A stretch of 51,356 nt of DNA from an uncultured Polaromonas sp. (GTDB lineage: Bacteria; Pseudomonadota; Gammaproteobacteria; Burkholderiales; Burkholderiaceae_C): positions 1 through 51,356 of the forward strand of contig CALMEI010000022.1 in NCBI GenBank assembly GCA_937863225.1. Reading direction: 5' to 3'. Shown piece after piece: positions 42,468 through 50,674 of the stretch (within the stretch, counting starts at the first letter, position 1; each line of letters starts with the position of its first letter). The notes beneath the pieces were generated by a model. That model saw nothing but the letters and a program-made list of their open reading frames with translations, ran no database searches and was not told where the DNA came from. The position numbers and the translations under genes are program-made.

Positions 42468-44630
42468 CTAACCTCTGCGCCAATCGTGGTACTTTTTTAC
42501 CCATGCCAACAGCTTGGTCGGTTGGTGTGCACGCTTCCATTCGCCGGCCACATATTTGTTGCTCTCAGCCAAGGTTGGATAGGCATGGATGGTGCCTAAA
42601 ATTTTGTTTAATCCCAAACCGTGCTTCATGGCCAGCACGTATTCCGCCAGCAAATCACCCGCATGGACACCCACTATGGTGACCCCTAAAATTTTGTCTT
42701 TGCCAGGCACAGTCAGCACCTTGATAAAACCATGCGCATCGCTGTCGGCAATGGCGCGGTCTAGATCGTCGATGCCGTATTTTGTGACTTCATATCCGAT
42801 GTTTTGCGCCTTGGCTTCTTGTTCGTTCAATCCGACACGCGCCACTTCGGGGTCGATGAATGTGGCGGCTGGAATCACGCTGTAATCGGCTTTGAATTTT
42901 TTAAACGTGCCAAACAAAGCATTCACCGCCGCATACCAAGCTTGGTGCGCGGCGGTATGGGTAAATTGGTATGGGCCTGCCACATCACCAGCCGCAAAGA
43001 TGTTCGGGTACACCGTTTCCAAATACTCGTTGGTTTCAACGGTACGTTGGGTTGGGATGCCAATATCTTCTAGACCATAGCCTGTTAGCCGCGCCACGCG
43101 CCCGACAGCGCATATCAGCTCGTCGTATTCGATGCGCTTCTCAACACCTGCGTGTTCGACCACCAAGGCTTTGACACCGTGGTTGTTTTCAAAACGCAAC
43201 GCTTTGTGCGACGTTAGCACTTGAACGCCATCTTCGCTCAATGCATTGAAAGCGTATTGCGAGACTTCCTCATCTTCCCGAATCAATACACGCGGTGCCA
43301 TTTCAACCTGCGAAACATTTGACCCCAAGCGTGCAAAACTTTGCGCCAGTTCGCACCCAATTGGCCCACCACCCAACACAATCAAACGCGCGGGAATGGT
43401 ATCTAGCCCAGCAAACTTTTCCCACAATGTATCGCTGGTGACATAGCCAGACTGCGCTATACCGGGCAGTGGTGGCACCACTGGACTGGCACCAGCTGCA
43501 ATGACGATGCTGCGCGTGGTCAAGGTTTGTTTGCCGCCATTGTTCAGTGCGATTTCAACTGTCCACGGATTGATGATTTTGGCGTAGCCTTGTAAAACCT
43601 CCACGCCCAAGCCTGTGTAACGCTCTATGCTGTCATGCGGCTCTATCGCGGCAATCACGTCGTGCACCCGTTGCATCACGGCTTTGAAGCTGAACGCTGC
43701 TTGTGTCGCCTTCAGACCGTAGCGATCAGCTTGGCGCATGTGGTGCGCCACCTTGGCCGATTTAATCAACGCTTTACTCGGCACGCAACCGTAATTCAAA
43801 CAATCGCCACCCATTTTGTGTGCTTCAACCAGCGTCACTTTGGCTTTAACTGCTGCCGCGATGTAACTGGAAACCAAGCCCCCTGCTCCAGCGCCAATAA
43901 CGATTAAATTGCGATCAAACGATTTGGGTTTAACTGCGCTCCATTTGGCATACACCTTGCGTTTTTTAATGCCATCGACAATTTTTTTGGCGACGATTGG
44001 AAAAATGCCTAACAGCACAAATGAGCCTAGCAAACCGGGCGAAAGTATGCCTTTAAGCGAATCAATTTTGGCCAGTTGAGTACCAGCGTTGACAAACACT
44101 GCTGTGCCCATCAGCATGCCAATTTGGCTGACCCAATAAAAAGTCCAAGTTTTCATCTTGGTCAAACCCATCAGCAAGTTGATGGCGAAAAATGGCACGA
44201 GCGGCACCAGGCGCAGTGTGAACAAGTAAAACGCTCCTTCTTTTTCTACGCCTTTGTTAATCTCCGCCATGCGCGCGCCAAACTTTTTTTGCACCATCTC
44301 GCCGAGCGCAAAACGCGCAGCTAAAAAAGCCAAGGTTGCACCCATCGTCGAGGCAAAAGACACCACGAACAAACCCATCCCCAAACCAAAAACTGCGCCG
44401 CCAGCCACGGTCATGATCGTCGCGCCGGGTAACGACAGGGCTGTAACTGCGACGTAAATCGCAAAAAAACTGCCAATCACCAGCAAGGGCTTTTGTGCAT
44501 ACAGCTCACCAAATTGTGTTTGGCTTTGTTTGATGAAATCCAGCGTGAAAAAGCGCCCGAAGTCAAAAGCAAAGAAGGCAATGATGGCGGCAATCAGCGC
44601 AAGGATGAGGATGATTTTGCTTTTGTTCAT
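42468..44630 (-). CDS. Fusion of VTT (TVP38/DedA-like) membrane domain and mercuric-reductase-like flavoprotein
   Basis: The protein has 720 residues. Residues 1-225 are a TVP38/TMEM64 VTT domain with about five helices (LPGATIMTVAGGAVFGLGMG; RLVPLVPFFAINLLMGL). Residues from about 240 form a pyridine nucleotide-disulfide oxidoreductase: FAD motif VIGAGAGGLVSSYIAAA, redox pair C277-x4-C282 (GGDCLNYGC), NAD motif LIVLGGGPIGCELAQSFA, AAGDVAGPYQFTHTA, and the C-terminal HAYPTLAESNKYVAG. The C-terminal Cys pair that binds mercury in MerA is absent. The fusion is known in proteobacteria but its substrate is not. It may pass electrons to a membrane or quinone target. Confidence 0.9.
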   Translation of the reverse strand: MNKSKIILILALIAAIIAFFAFDFGRFFTLDFIKQSQTQFGELYAQKPLLVIGSFFAIYVAVTALSLPGATIMTVAGGAVFGLGMGLFVVSFASTMGATLAFLAARFALGEMVQKKFGARMAEINKGVEKEGAFYLFTLRLVPLVPFFAINLLMGLTKMKTWTFYWVSQIGMLMGTAVFVNAGTQLAKIDSLKGILSPGLLGSFVLLGIFPIVAKKIVDGIKKRKVYAKWSAVKPKSFDRNLIVIGAGAGGLVSSYIAAAVKAKVTLVEAHKMGGDCLNYGCVPSKALIKSAKVAHHMRQADRYGLKATQAAFSFKAVMQRVHDVIAAIEPHDSIERYTGLGVEVLQGYAKIINPWTVEIALNNGGKQTLTTRSIVIAAGASPVVPPLPGIAQSGYVTSDTLWEKFAGLDTIPARLIVLGGGPIGCELAQSFARLGSNVSQVEMAPRVLIREDEEVSQYAFNALSEDGVQVLTSHKALRFENNHGVKALVVEHAGVEKRIEYDELICAVGRVARLTGYGLEDIGIPTQRTVETNEYLETVYPNIFAAGDVAGPYQFTHTAAHQAWYAAVNALFGTFKKFKADYSVIPAATFIDPEVARVGLNEQEAKAQNIGYEVTKYGIDDLDRAIADSDAHGFIKVLTVPGKDKILGVTIVGVHAGDLLAEYVLAMKHGLGLNKILGTIHAYPTLAESNKYVAGEWKRAHQPTKLLAWVKKYHDWRRG

Positions 44631-44677
44631 GGTGTGAGGTAGGCGGAAAGCGTTACGAGTCTAACAGTCTGAAAAAT

Positions 44678-45331
44678 TCACGCACAGCTGGCAAAGTTGA
44701 TCACCGCATCACGATCTGCGATATCGGCGGCATCGTGCGTGACGAGTAGCGTGGGCAATTGCAGGCGACGGACATGATCGAAAACGAAATGTCGAAACTG
44801 TTCACGCAGTGCAATATCTAACTTGGAAAAAGGCTCGTCCAGGAGCAATGCATGTGGTTGGGCCAACAGCGTACGCATGAGCGAAACCCGCGCGCGCTGT
44901 CCGCCAGAAAGGGTCAGCGGACTGCGATCAGCCATGTCTTGAAAGCCCAACTCGCGCAATGCAGCATCTGCTTGCGCCCCGCGCTCTGATGCTGTGCCAG
45001 GCGGCACGGCAAAAAGCAGGTTTTCACGTACGCTCATGTGCGCAAAGAGCAAATCGTCTTGGAACAGCAACCCGATACGGCGCTGACTTGTTGGCAATTG
45101 GTCAACATTCTGACCTTGTAGACTAACTTCAATGTTCGCATGCAATCCATTCAACCGTAAGCCAGCGATGGCGGCCAGTAGACTGCTTTTGCCGCAACCG
45201 CTTGGACCCATCAGCGTCATGACTTTGCCTTTGGGACAATTGAATGAGAAGTTACGCAGCAAGACGCGCTGTCCAGTGCCCTCGCCTGTTCCTGCTCCTC
45301 CTACGCTCAATTCATGCACATGGATTTTCAT
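44678..45331 (-). CDS. ABC transporter ATP-binding protein (YnjD-like)
   Basis: The protein has 217 residues. Walker A is GPSGCGKSS at 42-50, the signature LSGGQRARVSLMR starts at 140, Walker B is ALLLDEPFSKLD at 160-171, and the H-loop is LLVTHDAADI. The size and the compact Q-loop region (LLFQDDLLFAHMSVREN) match YnjD of the YnjBCD transporter and ThiQ. It probably energises the fused permease encoded just upstream, 38 bases away. The import substrate is unknown; YnjBCD has been suggested to move a thiamine-like compound. Confidence 0.9.
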   Translation of the reverse strand: MKIHVHELSVGGAGTGEGTGQRVLLRNFSFNCPKGKVMTLMGPSGCGKSSLLAAIAGLRLNGLHANIEVSLQGQNVDQLPTSQRRIGLLFQDDLLFAHMSVRENLLFAVPPGTASERGAQADAALRELGFQDMADRSPLTLSGGQRARVSLMRTLLAQPHALLLDEPFSKLDIALREQFRHFVFDHVRRLQLPTLLVTHDAADIADRDAVINFASCA

Positions 45332-45369
45332 AGTCTAGAGTTTCGATTGTTCACGCACATGCAACACCA

Positions 45370-47010
45370 TCAGTTCGTAAAGTGCCTGGGACGACCCAGC
45401 CAAGCGGCTAATGCGAAGACCACAGCAGGCAACAACCATTGCAACCATGCAAATGCAGCTACCAACGAACGCTGACCGCCAGAGGACAGCGTTACGGCCT
45501 CGGTGGTCACTGTGATGATTTGCCCCTCGCCCACAAAGAACGTTGGTAAAAACTGCGCCACACTCACGGCAAACCCTACGGCGAACGTGGCCAGCAAACT
45601 TTGTCGCAGCAGCGGCCATTTCACACGCAGCAAATACTGCCAGCGGCTCTTGCCCAATGCAGCACTGATGTGTGCATAGCGCGGATCAAAACCAAGATAG
45701 GCCGGCGACAACGAAATCAGGCAATAAGGCAACACCGCCAGCAGATGAGTGAACAAGACGCCCATGAATCTGCCGGTGATCTGCAAATCCAAAGCCAATC
45801 GATGAAGCCCAACTACCCAAAGCACGCCAGGTAGCAAGAGAGGTAGATACAGTAGCTTGCGCAAGGTACTGTCCCAATGCGGTGGTGCAGTTTCCAACCA
45901 CGCTACCGCCCAAACCAAACCCATGCCAGCACTCAGAAAAGCCAAGGCGATCGTCATCACCACGCTTTTGCTGCTGTTGGCAACAGAGATCCAAGCCTCA
46001 GAACTGATGTTGCTGGGCATCAATTGAGGAAACGGCCATATCCCTGACACACTGCCAACGGCCAGCACAAGCAGCACGGTGACATAGCACAGTACACATG
46101 CAAACCAAACAAGATATCCGCTGGAGTAATGTCTTTGGTTTCGTTCTATGCCGCGTTGGCCACTGGTCAAAGTGGGTTTGCGACGTATCCACAACCCCAT
46201 CAAAACAGCGCACAAGCCAACAATACCGGTGAGCAACCAGCCTGCAGCAGCACCCAGCGCATTGGTTTTGGCATCACTGTCTTGCAGCAATTGCCATGCA
46301 CGCACCGACAGCGTTGCTGGGCTGCTCGGCCCAGCAATCAATGCCGCATCGACCACGGTCAGCCCGTAGGCCAATACCGCCAGCAGCGGCCACAGCAAGC
46401 GAATTTTGAGTTGCGGCCAAACGATGCACCAAAACGCGCGATCACGGCTGTACCCAAATGTTTGTGCCGCTTGGGATTCGCGCAGCCAGCGTGCGCCGGT
46501 ATCGTCGCGCTGCAATTGTGTGGCAGCAGCCAAAAGTAGAAACGGCACTTCTTTGAAAACCAAGATGGCGATAAGACCTATGCCAAAACCGTCTTGCGAA
46601 GTGGCAATCTGCGGTGGTTGCTCAAAGCCAGTGAGCCAAGGTGAGAACGCGCGCAATATCCAGCCGCTGGGAGCAATCAAAAATACAAAACCAACCGCAA
46701 ACGCCGCATGCGGCACTGCCAATAAAAAACCTAAGCGGCGCACGACTGCAGACCACCAAGTCTTGCCAAAAGCCTGCGAAATCAACCATGCCGTCAAGCC
46801 CCAAGCCAACAATGTGGATGCCAACCCGGTCCACAGTGTCATGCCCATTGCTTGACCGAGATGGGGTTCTAAGAAAAGCTCATTCCAAGCATCAAAACTG
46901 GCGCTGGCCATCACAGAATATGCACATATCGCTATTAAAACAATAGCAATCGGCAAAGCCAAAAGACTGCTGGCAATGCTTGTTTTGTCAAATCCAGACA
47001 ATAGAGCCAT
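45370..47010 (-). CDS. ABC transporter permease, fused two-domain (YnjC-like)
   Basis: The frame opens at 47040, but ATG 47010, six bases after the stop of the binding-protein gene, gives 546 residues with about twelve hydrophobic helices. It has two BPD_transp_1 halves: the first contains FKEVPFLLLAAATQL with the EAA-type loop, the second contains GFDPRYAHISAALGKSRWQYL. This fused arrangement is that of YnjC and ThiP. It forms the whole membrane channel for the ATPase encoded downstream. Ribosome-site match is weak, as expected for coupled translation. Confidence 0.9.
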   Translation of the reverse strand: MALLSGFDKTSIASSLLALPIAIVLIAICAYSVMASASFDAWNELFLEPHLGQAMGMTLWTGLASTLLAWGLTAWLISQAFGKTWWSAVVRRLGFLLAVPHAAFAVGFVFLIAPSGWILRAFSPWLTGFEQPPQIATSQDGFGIGLIAILVFKEVPFLLLAAATQLQRDDTGARWLRESQAAQTFGYSRDRAFWCIVWPQLKIRLLWPLLAVLAYGLTVVDAALIAGPSSPATLSVRAWQLLQDSDAKTNALGAAAGWLLTGIVGLCAVLMGLWIRRKPTLTSGQRGIERNQRHYSSGYLVWFACVLCYVTVLLVLAVGSVSGIWPFPQLMPSNISSEAWISVANSSKSVVMTIALAFLSAGMGLVWAVAWLETAPPHWDSTLRKLLYLPLLLPGVLWVVGLHRLALDLQITGRFMGVLFTHLLAVLPYCLISLSPAYLGFDPRYAHISAALGKSRWQYLLRVKWPLLRQSLLATFAVGFAVSVAQFLPTFFVGEGQIITVTTEAVTLSSGGQRSLVAAFAWLQWLLPAVVFALAAWLGRPRHFTN

Positions 47011-47015
47011 CACAC

Positions 47016-48236
47016 TCAAGCACCGTAACGGCGCAGCCATTCCTTCTCAATCGGATCGACCCAACTGCCATGCGGCTCAGGGATCACAGGAGCGAATTTC
47101 TCCACTTGCCCGGGAGCGCGAGGGGTATTGAATAGCGCAGCATCTTGTGGGCTCATTTTGGCAGTAGACAACACGGTCGGATCGCCCCACACCTTGATAT
47201 CGCCTTTGCGCGCTTGCGCCGTAGGCGAGAGCAAAAAGTTCGCCACCACTTGGCTGCCTTCTTTGACTTTACTGTTAAAAGGAATCGCTAAAAAGTGCGT
47301 GTTGCCAATCGTACCGCCATCAAACTGATAGCTTATTACGCTGGCAGATAAACGTCCTGCTGCGATCTCATTTGCTGCTTCATTCGGATTGAAGGTGAAG
47401 GACAAGGACAGCTCCCCATCGGCCATCATCTGCCGAATCGCTGCGGCGTTCGCTGGAAACTGCTTGCCGCCACGCCACAGATGGGGATGCAAGGCATCCA
47501 AGTGTTTCCATAGGGGCTCGGTGACTTTCGTGAAAGCAGATGCCTCAAAAGGTTTGTAAAGAACCGCGCGGTCTGCCGTCAGATCCATCAAAGCTTGCTT
47601 AAGAAAGGTCGTTCCATGGAAATTGGGTGGTTTGGAATAGGTGACACGGCCAGCGTTGGCCTTGGCAAATTCGAGTAGTGATTGGGTGGAGCGTGGCGGA
47701 TTGGGCGTTTTGCTGCGATCGGCAAAGAATGTCAGCTGTGCCATACCCCAAGGTGCTTCCAGACCTTGCACGGGTTCAGCAAAGTCAATGCGGGTAGTTG
47801 GTTTGCCTTGAACATCAACATATTTGAAGCTGGGCAAGCTCTCTGCCCAGGGACCATACAACATGGCTTCGCGCTTCATGGCGAGGAAGTTCTCGCCATT
47901 GATCCACACCAAATCGACCGAACCGTCCGAAGTGCGCCCTGCTGCTTTTTCGTTGCGAACACGCCTGACCACATCGGCGGTATCGTTCACTTTCACATGC
48001 TGTAACGTGACACCAAATTGTTTTTGCAATTCAACGCCAGCCCAAGCAAGGTAAGCATTGATGCGTTCGCTACCGCCCCAAGCGTTCATGACAACGGTTT
48101 GCCCGCGCGCTTTGCGCTCAATGTCGCTCCAATTGGATTGCCCAAACGAAAGTGAGGCCAGTGGCAAACTGGAGACCATCATTAAAGTGTTGCGTGTAAA
48201 CTGGCGGCGATTCAAAGTGGGCATGGGGGCTTTCAT
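47016..48236 (-). CDS. ABC transporter substrate-binding protein (YnjB-like)
   Basis: ATG 48236 is chosen over 48272 because it gives a normal Tat-like signal (TLNRRQFTRNTLMMVSSLPL). The protein has about 406 residues. It has the iron/thiamine-type binding fold with VNLVWINGENF-like VDLVWINGENFLA, SKPPNFHGTTFLKQALMDL and the late block AFAPVIPEPHGSW-like KFAPVIPEPHGSWVDPIEKE. This matches YnjB, the binding protein of the YnjBCD system. It is the first gene of the three-gene transporter set. No clear Shine-Dalgarno is seen, and the nearest upstream gene ends 48 bases away. Confidence 0.88.
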   Translation of the reverse strand: MKAPMPTLNRRQFTRNTLMMVSSLPLASLSFGQSNWSDIERKARGQTVVMNAWGGSERINAYLAWAGVELQKQFGVTLQHVKVNDTADVVRRVRNEKAAGRTSDGSVDLVWINGENFLAMKREAMLYGPWAESLPSFKYVDVQGKPTTRIDFAEPVQGLEAPWGMAQLTFFADRSKTPNPPRSTQSLLEFAKANAGRVTYSKPPNFHGTTFLKQALMDLTADRAVLYKPFEASAFTKVTEPLWKHLDALHPHLWRGGKQFPANAAAIRQMMADGELSLSFTFNPNEAANEIAAGRLSASVISYQFDGGTIGNTHFLAIPFNSKVKEGSQVVANFLLSPTAQARKGDIKVWGDPTVLSTAKMSPQDAALFNTPRAPGQVEKFAPVIPEPHGSWVDPIEKEWLRRYGA

Positions 48237-48284
48237 GGTCAAATGCATGGAACACATTTGTGAGTCGTTCAACTGCTTAGATTC

Positions 48285-49301
48285 TTACACACAAAAAGAA
48301 GCTAATCGTGCAAAAAAATCATTGAAAATTGCATCGCGATGCACCTCGTAGGCTTCACGCATGGGATGCGCTTGTTTGCGAGACTGCCAGTGAAGATGGT
48401 TATCAAGCAAGGGGGTAGGCACGATGTGGCTGGGCACCCAATCGGGGTTGATTAGCCATGCAAAGTTGATCAAATCCCAAATCACCCAGCTGTGCGCTTC
48501 GGTCGCAGGTCGTCCGGTTATGGTCCATAGTGGATTGTCGGCAAAGAGTTCGTGCAAATAGCGCCCTATCATGCCGTGCGGTTTCACATAGCGTTCCGTC
48601 TCGGCCAAACTCAGCCGCAATTGAGCGCCCACATGGTAGCCTGGCAAATACACCAAAGGCACGCCGCTTTCATAAAGCCATTGACTGGCCAGCACATCTT
48701 GTTCCAAATTAAAAGACTGATTCGCGTGCGGTGCATGCGAGGGAAAGGCGCTGGTCCAAACAACCACTATTTTTTGCGCGATTTCAGGCGCCAACAACAG
48801 CGCACTGGCGACATTGGTGGCGCAACCAATAGCCACCACATACAAAGGTTCATTCAACGGCATGGCAAGCGCCGTTGCAATCAAATGATCGGTTGCATCA
48901 CTGCGGATGGGATCGTTCAAAGAGCGCAGATAAGCTGGACTGCCTTTGAAAGTGGGCACTGGTGATGACAGACGCAGCAGCGCTTGCACCTTGAGGATTT
49001 CATCAAAACTGCGCTGCATACCCACATCAGGTGGATTAAATGGCGGCGCATTGTCGGCGGCTGCCGAATACGATGCACGACGATGCGCAAACGAAAAAGG
49101 CGTGGCATAAATACCATGTATCTGCAGTCGTTCTGGATGCAACAACGCCCAAGTCAAGGCAAACTGATCGTCGATCTCGTTAGCCGCATCGGTGTCGATC
49201 ACGATTTGTACGCATCCTGTGGGCAAGCGCAGTCTCGCTGCGTAAGCTTCAGGACTGAGAGGCAGATGCGCCGTGTGGTGTGTGGATTGTGGTGTAACCA
49301 T
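48285..49301 (-). CDS. Nucleoside hydrolase family protein
   Basis: ATG 49301 follows the stop of the upstream gene by 11 bases. ATG-like starts back to 49352 would overlap that gene. The product has 338 residues. The calcium-binding motif IDTDAANEIDDQFAL (D36, D38, D44, D45) is the hallmark of inosine-uridine nucleoside N-ribohydrolases. A later YVVAIGCATNVASAL and NFAWLINPDWVP fit the fold. It would split a nucleoside or nucleoside-like compound into base and sugar. Its neighbours suggest a pathway compound rather than general salvage. It is longer at the N-terminus than IunH. Confidence 0.9.
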   Translation of the reverse strand: MVTPQSTHHTAHLPLSPEAYAARLRLPTGCVQIVIDTDAANEIDDQFALTWALLHPERLQIHGIYATPFSFAHRRASYSAAADNAPPFNPPDVGMQRSFDEILKVQALLRLSSPVPTFKGSPAYLRSLNDPIRSDATDHLIATALAMPLNEPLYVVAIGCATNVASALLLAPEIAQKIVVVWTSAFPSHAPHANQSFNLEQDVLASQWLYESGVPLVYLPGYHVGAQLRLSLAETERYVKPHGMIGRYLHELFADNPLWTITGRPATEAHSWVIWDLINFAWLINPDWVPSHIVPTPLLDNHLHWQSRKQAHPMREAYEVHRDAIFNDFFARLASFCV

Positions 49302-49312
49302 GTGTGGTGTAT

Positions 49313-50671
49313 TTAAGGAGTGGGATGGTACATGGCTTGCCAGCGCTGCCAATCTTCGGGTTCGTCAATGTCCCACAGTGTGGGCAGTTGCACTAGACTG
49401 ACTTTTGCCAAGGCGCAGCGTGCCAGAGTTTGCTCGAGTACAGCGCTCGTGCTCCAAGCGATTTCCTGAAAGATTTCGGGAATCATTTTCCTCATGCCAA
49501 TCAGCACATAACCACCATCTTCAGCAGGAATCAGGCAGACATCGGCACAAGCCAAACTGCGAGCAGCTTCATTTAAATGTCCGGGTGCAAGCACGGCGCA
49601 ATCGGTGCCAATGATCAGCAACGGTGGTGCATCGGTTTGCTCAAAATGCATGGCTGCGGCATGGCGCATGCGCTCGCCAATATCGCCATTTGGTTGTGCT
49701 TGGCACATGATGCCATAGCTTTGTTTCAACGCTCGAAAATGTCGATGCTGAGTGTCAGGTGCACACCATAGCGTGATTGCGCCTAGCTGCGTTTGCATCG
49801 CCGTGTGAATCGTCTGCATGCTGAAGCGCCGTTGTGCACGTGCCGCACCAGTTGCACCCAAAGCAGGTATCAATCGGGTTTTTGCCAAGCCCGCAACCGG
49901 TGCTTTGGCAAGTATCGCAAGCGCCGCATTGGCAAGCGGCAACGCTTCTTTGTAGCCGTATGCAAGTGCCAAATCAGTTGGATTCGCCCCGAAGAAATAA
50001 GACCAGCGCAAGCCCCACATGAGAAAGATGGTGCGCCAGACACCGTTTTTTTGCCACTTTCGTGCAGAAGTTGTAACACGCTGTTGCAAGCAGATCGGAC
50101 GCGAAAGCTTGTGCAAACGTTTGGACAACTCGATATCCTCCATCAGCGCCTGGTCTGGGAATCCACCAACTGCAGCAAACGTGTCTGCACGAACAAAGAT
50201 GGCTTGATCGCCGGTGGCAATACCGCTTAGGCGTGATCGCAAGTTCATCATGGTCTCGATCATGCGAAAAGATGCTTGTGGTGCATCCAACCGCACATCA
50301 AAACGGCCCCAAGGCCGCTGACGTAACGCGGCTTCTATCAGTTGCAAGGCATCTGCTGGCAATTCCGTATCGGCATGCAAAAACAGCAGTGCTTGCGCGG
50401 GTCTGCAACCCTTGGCAAAAGCGCCTGCATTCATCTGCAGCCCTCTGCCTGGTGTGTTGGCAATATAAAGGTCCACCCAAGGGCGCACACGAGCCCAGCT
50501 TTCATCAGTGCTGCCGCCATCAACCACCACCAGATCTGCACCTTGGGCGCGCATGCTTTGCAATGCAACCAGTCGAGCCGTCAACTCTGAACCTTCATTC
50601 AGCACCGGCATCACGATACGGAGCCTGGCGTTTGATTCGACAGAAAGATTGGTAGCAGATTGCAACGGCAT
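49313..50671 (-). CDS. Fused TIGR04283-type glycosyltransferase and DUF2064 (TIGR04282) protein
   Basis: The protein has 452 residues. Residues 1-235 are a GT2 domain: RIVMPVLNEGSELTARL, VVVDGGSTDESW, LLFLHADTELP and ATGDQAIFVRADTFAAVGGF with MEDIELSKRL. Residues from about 250 are the DUF2064 domain: LAILAKAPVAGLAKTRLIPA, IIGTDCAVLAPGHL and PAEDGGYVLIGM. The two families are usually separate neighbouring genes associated with radical-SAM/arsenosugar biosynthesis loci; here they are one chain. It starts three bases after the stop of the phosphotransferase gene. The substrate is inferred, not shown. Confidence 0.92.
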   Translation of the reverse strand: MPLQSATNLSVESNARLRIVMPVLNEGSELTARLVALQSMRAQGADLVVVDGGSTDESWARVRPWVDLYIANTPGRGLQMNAGAFAKGCRPAQALLFLHADTELPADALQLIEAALRQRPWGRFDVRLDAPQASFRMIETMMNLRSRLSGIATGDQAIFVRADTFAAVGGFPDQALMEDIELSKRLHKLSRPICLQQRVTTSARKWQKNGVWRTIFLMWGLRWSYFFGANPTDLALAYGYKEALPLANAALAILAKAPVAGLAKTRLIPALGATGAARAQRRFSMQTIHTAMQTQLGAITLWCAPDTQHRHFRALKQSYGIMCQAQPNGDIGERMRHAAAMHFEQTDAPPLLIIGTDCAVLAPGHLNEAARSLACADVCLIPAEDGGYVLIGMRKMIPEIFQEIAWSTSAVLEQTLARCALAKVSLVQLPTLWDIDEPEDWQRWQAMYHPTP

Positions 50672-50674
50672 GTT

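Noticed and set aside
44678-48236. Firm call as a thiamine transporter (ThiBPQ)
   Set aside because: The layout also matches YnjBCD; no thiamine riboswitch or thiamine gene is visible nearby.
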